Shown in pieces: positions 30,038 through 34,362 of a DNA stretch of 34,362 nt. The stretch spans positions 1-34,362 of IMG/VR virus record IMGVR_UViG_3300017527_000166. One strand, 5' to 3'. The notes under the pieces are model-generated. The model saw only the letters and a list, made by a program, of their open reading frames with translations. It was not told where the DNA came from and made no database searches. Every line of letters begins with the position of its first letter. The stretch's first letter is position 1. This DNA comes from a virus. The position numbers and the translations under genes were made by a program.

Positions 30038-30238
30038 TCATAATGCTCGTTCGCTTGCCATTTCCTGAAGAAGATCAGGATACTGTTCAGTCAAATCGTC
30101 CAGTTCTTCATCACTCAAATCCTTGCCTGAATCTTTCCACACTGCGGAGCCAAAAAACGAATCACACAGATCAGGCCAATCTGCTGGATCAACACCATCC
30201 ACTTCGATATCTTCGATTTGATTTATGTCAATTTTCAT
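30038..30238 (-). CDS. Small acidic phage protein
   Basis: A 66-residue, highly acidic protein: QIEDIEVDGVDPADWPDLCD, then LSDEELDDLTEQYPDLLQEM. The pattern V-D-G-x-D-x-x-D-x-P-D-x-C-D with a later S/T-x-E-E-L-D is one I recall from many phage small proteins of unknown function. Such DNA-mimic-like charge could block DNA-binding proteins, but that is a guess. Confidence 0.6.
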   Translation of the reverse strand: MKIDINQIEDIEVDGVDPADWPDLCDSFFGSAVWKDSGKDLSDEELDDLTEQYPDLLQEMASERAL

Positions 30239-30336
30239 CCTGTTTCTCCATCCCCCGAATTAAAAAGGCCAGACGTGGTAACAATGCTGAATCGGGGGAG
30301 AGTTGCATTGCCGTAGAATCCGCGCCCAGCCAAACC
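30239..30336 (-). other. 98-base intergenic stretch with long inverted repeat
   Basis: The gap between the exonuclease stop and the acidic protein start. CCCCCGAATT (30252-30261) and AATCGGGGG (30290-30298) pair around a loop of 28 bases, with one bulged A. On the leftward strand the loop ends in CTTTTTAA. The downstream arm carries the same AATTCGGGGG element that precedes the gene at 29409. It may be an RNA structure controlling expression of the genes after the exonuclease. Confidence 0.45.
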
Positions 30337-30945
30337 TTATTTCAGATGCTTCAGCTTTTCTCGTTTCTCAAGCATCTGTTCTACAAATTTGTCCATAGCT
30401 TTTGTAAGCTCAATGATATATTGCTCATCCCGCTCAACGTGGAGGAAGAATGGTTCAATGTCAGGATGGTATACGAAGAAATCACAGAACTCCCTGTCGC
30501 TAACTAGCAGTTGTCCCATGACCTGCGGTTTATAAGTGTTTGGCAATTTACCGCCGAGATGATAACCGACCAGGGTGGAGGCTTTTGGCGACTTGATCTC
30601 TACCAGACCATTGTCATTTACCAGCCCATCAGGCGACATGCCATACCTGCCGTCATCAGTCAGGCAGAATCCTACCTCAGTGACTTCGTTGCCGGTGATG
30701 AACCCGTACTGATCCCGTGCCTCCTGTTCGCGCTCATGTCCCTGTTCTGTCCACTGGTTGCCTTCAAATGCGTCTACAGGCTTTCCTGCCAGCCATTCGG
30801 CCAACAGTTGATCCATATACCCATTTGCCTGTGTTGACTGCTTTCCTGTGGCTGTGAGAATCTTCCCGAATGAGGATGCTGATGGCGTAGCAAGTCTGTC
30901 TATTAGCCACTGTTCGCTGTTCTGTTCTGCGTCAAGTATCTTCAT
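30337..30945 (-). CDS. YqaJ/lambda-type recombination exonuclease
   Basis: A 202-residue PD-(D/E)xK nuclease. N-terminal EQNSEQWLIDRLATPSASSF is the lambda exonuclease/YqaJ opening (Q-G-S-x-x-W-x-x-x-R-x-G-x-x-T/S-A-S). TEQGHEREQEAR gives the helix with conserved Glu, MSPDG (103-107) supplies the metal Asp, and LVEIKSP (114-120) the Glu-x-Lys. It degrades one strand of double-stranded ends, and works with the ERF protein, whose gene overlaps its start by 4 bases. Confidence 0.85.
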   Translation of the reverse strand: MKILDAEQNSEQWLIDRLATPSASSFGKILTATGKQSTQANGYMDQLLAEWLAGKPVDAFEGNQWTEQGHEREQEARDQYGFITGNEVTEVGFCLTDDGRYGMSPDGLVNDNGLVEIKSPKASTLVGYHLGGKLPNTYKPQVMGQLLVSDREFCDFFVYHPDIEPFFLHVERDEQYIIELTKAMDKFVEQMLEKREKLKHLK

Positions 30946-31640
30946 TGTGCTTTCCTCTTACCTTCGATAAGGCGTAGAGCCTTACCGTAATCCGTTTCCT
31001 TCAATTCAGGGATAGAGTTGACCTTCATACCCTTGCAGAACTGGGCTTTATCGCCCTTTACTTCGTCGAGCTTTTTGTTAATTTCCTCTGCCTGTTCTTC
31101 GGTTATCTTGGGTATTGGCTTGCCACCATCGGTGTCCATATCGCTCGATGCCAGCCCAAGAATTGCGTACAAAGTGTACCTCTGCAAATAGGAAACACTT
31201 GAACCGAGGGACTGGATGGAGTTTTTACTGCCTGAATCATCTGGTGGTGCGCTCATGCTGGTGCATTCTGAATGCCCAAGGTTATGGGTAATGCAGCATC
31301 GCACTGTAATCGTCCCAGTGTCATGCTGCTGGGTTTTCCATGAATGCGATAGCCCATGCTCCTGTAGTGCTGGGCGTACAACCTCAAGCGTTTCAGCCAG
31401 CCCTGCATACATAGAGTTATGTGCTTTACGGGTTTTCTCAATGATTAGCGGTTCGTCATTGAATGCGGCCATTGCCTGGTTATAGGCTTTCTTTGCCTCG
31501 TTTGCTTCCCATCGCTCCTGCAATTCCATCAGCTTTTCCATCTTGTCCAGATCAGCATTCTGGCTGACTGCGATATTCAGCAGGTCGGCTGGTGTTGTTA
31601 CTGTTGGTAACTCTGCATTTTTCTTTGCTATCTCGGTCAT
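30942..31640 (-). CDS. ERF-family single-strand annealing recombinase
   Basis: About 232 residues from ATG 31640, seven bases after AAGGAG. Family features: FNDEPLIIEKTRKAHNSMYA, LAETLEVVRPALQEHGLSHS, SLGSSVSYLQRYTLYAILGL with the conserved S-Y-x-x-R-Y, and ASSDMDTDGG. ERF proteins (from P22) anneal complementary strands at exonuclease-made tails. The C-terminal region is charged and helical. Together with the exonuclease and SSB-like protein it forms a Red-type recombination set. Confidence 0.85.
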   Translation of the reverse strand: MTEIAKKNAELPTVTTPADLLNIAVSQNADLDKMEKLMELQERWEANEAKKAYNQAMAAFNDEPLIIEKTRKAHNSMYAGLAETLEVVRPALQEHGLSHSWKTQQHDTGTITVRCCITHNLGHSECTSMSAPPDDSGSKNSIQSLGSSVSYLQRYTLYAILGLASSDMDTDGGKPIPKITEEQAEEINKKLDEVKGDKAQFCKGMKVNSIPELKETDYGKALRLIEGKRKAQ

Positions 31641-31834
31641 TTCTTTTCTCCTTGTTTGTCCCATGCGTCGAGAACACTGTCCCTTGATTCGGCTAGGGCA
31701 TCTCTACCACCTTGGGCTGCCGCCGTCTCGATGGAAAGTTCCACCATCTGCCGGTGATCATCTGTCCATCCAGCCAGTGTCATTTTTAGCGTCTTACATG
31801 CCGTGTCGGCTATTTCCTGTAGTTCTTTGTTCAT
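31637..31834 (-). CDS. Small hypothetical protein
   Basis: A 65-residue, mostly helical, acidic protein (LQEIADTACKTLKMTLAGWT; ALAESRDSVLDAWDKQGEKK). No motif recognised. ATGA overlaps at both ends show it belongs to the recombination operon. Confidence 0.55.
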   Translation of the reverse strand: MNKELQEIADTACKTLKMTLAGWTDDHRQMVELSIETAAAQGGRDALAESRDSVLDAWDKQGEKK

Positions 31835-32001
31835 TGCGCTTGCTCCTTTATTTGATTACTCAATTTCTCTATGCCTTTAGCCAGTTCAGCGGCGTAATTG
31901 CGCCACACGATTAGATTTTCAGCCAGGGAATACTCAAGACTTGCTGGGTCTTGGGATAGGCCGAGGGCAATTTGGTCATCGAGGTTGGTTGGTATTTTCA
32001 T
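31831..32001 (-). CDS. Small hypothetical protein
   Basis: About 56 residues from ATG 32001, chosen because it overlaps the upstream stop as ATGA; the frame extends to 32016. It reads MKIPTNLDDQIALGLSQDPA with a helical tail (GIEKLSNQIKEQ). Unknown function. Confidence 0.5.
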   Translation of the reverse strand: MKIPTNLDDQIALGLSQDPASLEYSLAENLIVWRNYAAELAKGIEKLSNQIKEQAQ

Positions 32002-32105
32002 TTGAATAACTCCCACAGCAAATCAGGAGCCGCACTAGCCACGATTATCACTGCGATCATAAATATCCCGCCGAGGAATCCGTAAGGGTCAAATTGGATT
32101 TTCAT
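31998..32105 (-). CDS. 35-residue transmembrane peptide
   Basis: Frame from ATG 32105 to TGA at 31998-32000, too short for usual gene callers. It has a ribosome site (AGGAG) upstream, and ATGA overlaps at both its start and its stop. The product has a membrane helix (FLGGIFMIAVIIVASAAPDL) flanked by FDPYG and WELFK. Exact coupling on both sides makes it likely real. Role unknown. Confidence 0.55.
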   Translation of the reverse strand: MKIQFDPYGFLGGIFMIAVIIVASAAPDLLWELFK

Positions 32106-32347
32106 CTGGACATCTCCTGAATAACCGTCTGAGATGCGTCATCGATTAACTCAATATCAATTAACTCAGCTAATGTGACACCGAGAACCCCTGTCCGGTA
32201 AGCGTTGCAGATACGTTCCGCCAGTTCGCCCCTGCTCTCGGCACGGTCTAAAATCACGCCCAAAGCGAAAAGCACCTTGTCATCATCCTCACTAGCCATG
32301 TTGAACTCCTTTCGCACGAGGCTGTTATATGTGTCTACTGTGCTCAT
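32102..32347 (-). CDS. Small hypothetical protein
   Basis: An 81-residue helical protein (LVRKEFNMASEDDDKVLFAL, VTLAELIDIELIDDASQTVI). No family recognised; no membrane part. Overlaps neighbours by 4 bases on each side. Confidence 0.55.
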   Translation of the reverse strand: MSTVDTYNSLVRKEFNMASEDDDKVLFALGVILDRAESRGELAERICNAYRTGVLGVTLAELIDIELIDDASQTVIQEMSR

Positions 32348-32883
32348 GCCGATATCCCCTGCTCATCTTTCAGGCCACCATCTGCGTGTTCAGCCTCAAT
32401 CGCAGCCTCGATAATCTCAGCCCATGTATTGTCTGACTCAGGCTCAATGCCGTCAATCTCACATCCGGCATCTTCATCAGGCTCTAATTTCTGACCGTAT
32501 TTATCCCGCGCACCCTTGTATTCTGGATAGCATCTCAGGGTTACGAGAACCGGTACTTCGACATAGACCGTAATGGAATCTTCTGTTGGTTTGCCCATTA
32601 CGCGGCCTCGCACCCAGTTACAGGGACTGTAGTTTTCGTCTTCTACCATTTGAGCGCGATACATGTCTAAAACAGCCGCATCTGCTAATTTCGGGTATAG
32701 ATCGAAATGCTTTATAACTTCTGCATCAGTTGGTCTTTCATCCTGATACCCCTCCTTATCCCCCTGCTGCGTAATATCAGACTGAACCTCTTCGATCATC
32801 AATACCTTGTCACCGTCAGCATCAGCAGCATTAGCCAGCCTGATATCCTCTTCGTCAGTATCGTTTTGGTTTTGCCAGTTCAT
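32344..32883 (-). CDS. Hypothetical acidic protein
   Basis: A 179-residue, very acidic protein without recognised domain. A central part is beta-like (CNWVRGRVMGKPTEDSITVY, VEVPVLVTLRCYPEYKG) between acidic helical ends. It starts directly after the stop of the RHH gene. It might be an early host-takeover or DNA-mimic protein, but no feature proves this. Confidence 0.55.
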   Translation of the reverse strand: MNWQNQNDTDEEDIRLANAADADGDKVLMIEEVQSDITQQGDKEGYQDERPTDAEVIKHFDLYPKLADAAVLDMYRAQMVEDENYSPCNWVRGRVMGKPTEDSITVYVEVPVLVTLRCYPEYKGARDKYGQKLEPDEDAGCEIDGIEPESDNTWAEIIEAAIEAEHADGGLKDEQGISA

Positions 32884-33381
32884 CTAACAACCCCAACCAG
32901 GGGCACCGGTTACTTCGTCTGAAAGTTCAGTGCGTTTCATTTCGCCTTTAGAAACACTGAGAAGGTCATCCCAGTACTCTCGGAGTGTTATTAAATTAAT
33001 ATTAATTCCATTTGCTTTGTCTACAGCATTCGCGCTGGTCGGCCATAGACCATCACACTCACGGACTAATTTCCAAAGAGCCTGTTCTTCATGGCTAAGT
33101 AACTCAGAAAATCTAACGGCAAGTTTTATAAACCGGTCTGGTTCATCTACGTCCCAAACTTGATCAAGCGCATCTTCAGCCGTTCTTGGCCAAGGTTCAT
33201 CTTCGTCTACGCGTATAACAACTTCTTTTAGAGACTGTTCAATTGCCCACTCGATAAAACTCGATGCTGTTCTGCGATGTTTCCTGGCAGCCAGTTCAAC
33301 GCCGTACCGGAGCCTAGGGTCTAACCGTACGGTAACCACTTCCGAGCGCTTTAATTTGCCACCAGAACCTTTCTGTTTCAT
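32884..33381 (-). CDS. Ribbon-helix-helix DNA-binding regulator
   Basis: About 165 residues from ATG 33381, with GAGGGCGAG upstream; the frame opens at 33435, which lies upstream of the predicted transcription start. Residues 12-52 are an Arc/MetJ-type RHH: beta strand SEVVTVRLDPRLRY, then VELAARKHRRTASSFIEWAI. The C-terminal 110 residues are helical and acidic, perhaps for oligomerisation or ligand. It is the first gene of the leftward operon and probably controls the divergent promoters and inverted repeat at 33414-33481. Confidence 0.7.
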   Translation of the reverse strand: MKQKGSGGKLKRSEVVTVRLDPRLRYGVELAARKHRRTASSFIEWAIEQSLKEVVIRVDEDEPWPRTAEDALDQVWDVDEPDRFIKLAVRFSELLSHEEQALWKLVRECDGLWPTSANAVDKANGININLITLREYWDDLLSVSKGEMKRTELSDEVTGAPGWGC

Positions 33382-33413
33382 TGTCTCGCCCTCTGTATTA
33401 ACTCTATGGGGCA

Positions 33414-33442
33414 AGTATAGGAAATTAATTACCATCAGTCAA
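33414..33442 (-). promoter_or_regulatory. Leftward sigma70-like promoter
   Basis: On the - strand TTGACT (33442-33437) and TATACT (33419-33414) are separated by exactly 17 bases, both close to consensus. Transcription should start near 33407, giving a leader of about 26 bases before the RHH gene. It would drive the whole operon down to 27348. Confidence 0.75.
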
Positions 33443-33456
33443 CAATTACCTGTTGA
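33439..33456 (+). promoter_or_regulatory. Operator-like inverted repeat between divergent promoters
   Basis: TCAACA (33439-33444) and TGTTGA (33451-33456) form a perfect 6-base inverted repeat with a 6-base spacer. The left arm overlaps the -35 box of the leftward promoter and the right arm overlaps the -35 box of the rightward promoter, so a dimeric repressor here would affect both. Confidence 0.6.
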
Positions 33457-33481
33457 TTTAATGGAAATACTTTACTATTAT
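33453..33481 (+). promoter_or_regulatory. Rightward sigma70-like promoter, leaderless
   Basis: TTGATT (33453-33458), a 17-base spacer and TATTAT (33476-33481). The predicted transcription start is at about 33488, at the A of the ATG at 33489 or one base before, and no ribosome site lies upstream of that ATG. The mRNA should therefore be leaderless, like phage lambda cI from its maintenance promoter. Confidence 0.6.
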
Positions 33482-33488
33482 ACTGGAC

Positions 33489-33698
33489 ATGAAACCAAAA
33501 ACATTTGAACAGATTATCGGCCAATACCCCTCTATATCAGTCTTTGCTAATGATATGGGATGCAATTACGAGGCAGCTAGAAAGATGGCAAGCAATAATA
33601 GTATCCCCGCAAGGTATTGGAAAAAACTTATTAACTCTACATATCGCAGAGATATTAAGGTGTCATGCAAGGACTTGATAAACATGGCGGCACGATGA
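33489..33698 (+). CDS. Cro/CI-like helix-turn-helix regulator
   Basis: A 69-residue protein. SVFANDMGCNYEAARKMASN followed by SIPARYWKKLI is an HTH of the Cro/YdaS type, in which I-P-A-R-Y-W is a recurrent ending of the recognition region. It probably binds the inverted repeat just upstream and opposes or complements the RHH protein. Apparently translated from a leaderless transcript. Stop overlaps the next ATG as ATGA. Confidence 0.7.
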   Translation: MKPKTFEQIIGQYPSISVFANDMGCNYEAARKMASNNSIPARYWKKLINSTYRRDIKVSCKDLINMAAR

Positions 33699-33790
33699 AC
33701 CTTGAATCAGCAGCCCTGTCCCTCCTGATCGCCATTTATCTATGGGCGATAGGTCGGGCAATACGTGTTACCTGGGAGGTTTACAGATGA
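33695..33790 (+). CDS. 31-residue transmembrane peptide
   Basis: ATG 33695 in an ATGA overlap with the regulator, ending at TGA 33788-33790, which again overlaps the next ATG. The sequence has one membrane helix (ALSLLIAIYLWAIGRAIRV) and a short basic tail. It contains the ribosome site (GGGAGG) of the next gene. May be a functional membrane peptide or a coupling frame. Confidence 0.4.
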   Translation: MNLESAALSLLIAIYLWAIGRAIRVTWEVYR

Positions 33791-34362
33791 TCCACTATCA
33801 CGGCACAAGGATCGGCGGCAAAAAGTGTGACGCGCCAGAAATTCTTAGGGGCAGACATGCACTGGTTAGTTATGCGGAGCCATCTGATCTGCCCATCGTA
33901 ATGGATGTTTGCCAGTCTTTTGTACTGGATAACGGGGCATATTCAGCTTGGAAGCAGACGGGCGGAAGGGTGGATGTTGATGCCTATTACGATTGGGTTA
34001 GTAAATATTCAAAGCACCCTGGGTTCGATTGGTGTCTGATTCCTGATGTGATTGATGGTGATGAACAGGACAACCACATTATGCGAGTGCAGTGGGTGGA
34101 CAGGTGTAATCAGGACGGGAAGATACCTGCCATGCCAGTTTATCACTTCCACGAATCACTTGGACTTCTTAACGAGTTAATCCATTACACTGAAAACGGT
34201 ATATATGCCGGTGTGGCTCTGGGTAGCAGTGGAGAATACCCAACGCCTGGCACTAAAAAATGGTGGTCGAGGGTTGGCGAGATAATGGCGGTAGCTTGTG
34301 ACAAGGACGGTAGACCGCGCTGTAACCTCCACGGGTTGAGAATGTTAGACCCTTTAATATTC
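33787..34362 (+). CDS. TIM-barrel-like phage protein, possible TGT/DpdA-related transglycosylase (3' truncated)
   Basis: At least 192 residues from ATG 33787 (GGGAGG seven bases upstream), running off the window end. Conserved-looking blocks: MIHYHGTRIGG, GRHALVSYAEPSDL, VCQSFVLDNGAYSAWK, LIPDVIDGDEQDN, MPVYHFHES, VALGSSGEYPTPGTKKWW and LHGLRMLDP. I recall proteins with these blocks from many phages. L-D-N-G-A-Y/F could match the catalytic Asp loop of tRNA-guanine transglycosylases and of DpdA enzymes that put 7-deazaguanine into DNA. The link is weak, and no preQ0 synthesis gene is in the window. Confidence 0.45.
   Translation, partial: MIHYHGTRIGGKKCDAPEILRGRHALVSYAEPSDLPIVMDVCQSFVLDNGAYSAWKQTGGRVDVDAYYDWVSKYSKHPGFDWCLIPDVIDGDEQDNHIMRVQWVDRCNQDGKIPAMPVYHFHESLGLLNELIHYTENGIYAGVALGSSGEYPTPGTKKWWSRVGEIMAVACDKDGRPRCNLHGLRMLDPLIF

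Noticed and set aside
30043-30507. 154-residue + strand frame across the acidic-protein and exonuclease genes
   Set aside because: Antisense to two well-supported - strand genes and includes the intergenic repeat; no motif or ribosome site.

Overview
The window is part of a tailed double-stranded DNA phage (or integrated phage) genome of short-tailed, podovirus-like type. The structural genes follow the order portal, scaffold, major capsid, tail tube A, tail tube B, internal virion proteins and tail fibre, as in T7-like and Bordetella BPP-1-like phages. A Gram-negative host is inferred from a lipoprotein of spanin type beside the endolysin and from short-tail fibre genes. No host gene, rRNA, tRNA or CRISPR array was recognised, and the host cannot be named from the sequence.

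Left arm, + strand, 1-27361. Positions 2-3336 hold the end of the portal gene, two small head genes, the scaffold, the major capsid protein and a probable cement protein, with intrinsic terminators at 1889-1932 and 3357-3384. Positions 3400-12899 hold an unusual carbohydrate block: four glycosyltransferase-like genes (3400, 3976, 11450, 12285) flank a tightly overlapping set of sugar-biosynthesis genes. These are a cupin, a B12-binding radical SAM enzyme, a split two-gene thiamine-diphosphate enzyme, a DegT/ColD-like PLP enzyme with His in place of the catalytic Lys, a GDP-mannose 4,6-dehydratase-like SDR, a HldE-type nucleotidyltransferase and a GHMP (HddA-like) sugar kinase. A decayed HNH endonuclease lies at 4577-5142. 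Positions 12901-26402 hold tail tube A and B, a GNAT protein, three internal virion proteins, a T7-type tail fibre, a large carbohydrate-binding-like tail protein and small membrane proteins. Positions 26399-27361 hold an M15 endolysin, a small lipoprotein and a DUF1353-like protein.

Right arm, - strand, 33381 down to 27348. One long, tightly overlapping operon starts with a ribbon-helix-helix regulator. It carries a recombination module (ERF annealing protein, YqaJ-type exonuclease, small SSB-like protein with an acidic tail) and ends in a run of small proteins. Six of those look like tandem paralogues sharing a C-terminal signature close to IAKQALAKLE. Several genes here are too short for usual gene callers.

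A divergent control region (33382-33488) has back-to-back sigma70-like promoters and a perfect inverted repeat across both -35 boxes. The rightward promoter appears to give a leaderless mRNA for a Cro-like HTH protein (33489), followed by a 31-residue membrane peptide and a truncated TIM-barrel-like protein that may be related to tRNA-guanine/DNA deazaguanine transglycosylases.

The main candidate for an undescribed system is the 3400-12899 block. It looks like a phage-carried pathway for an unusual nucleotide-activated deoxy sugar, possibly branched by transfer of a two-carbon unit, with its own glycosyltransferases. Its place among late structural genes suggests glycosylation of the virion or of the host surface late in infection; this is inference.
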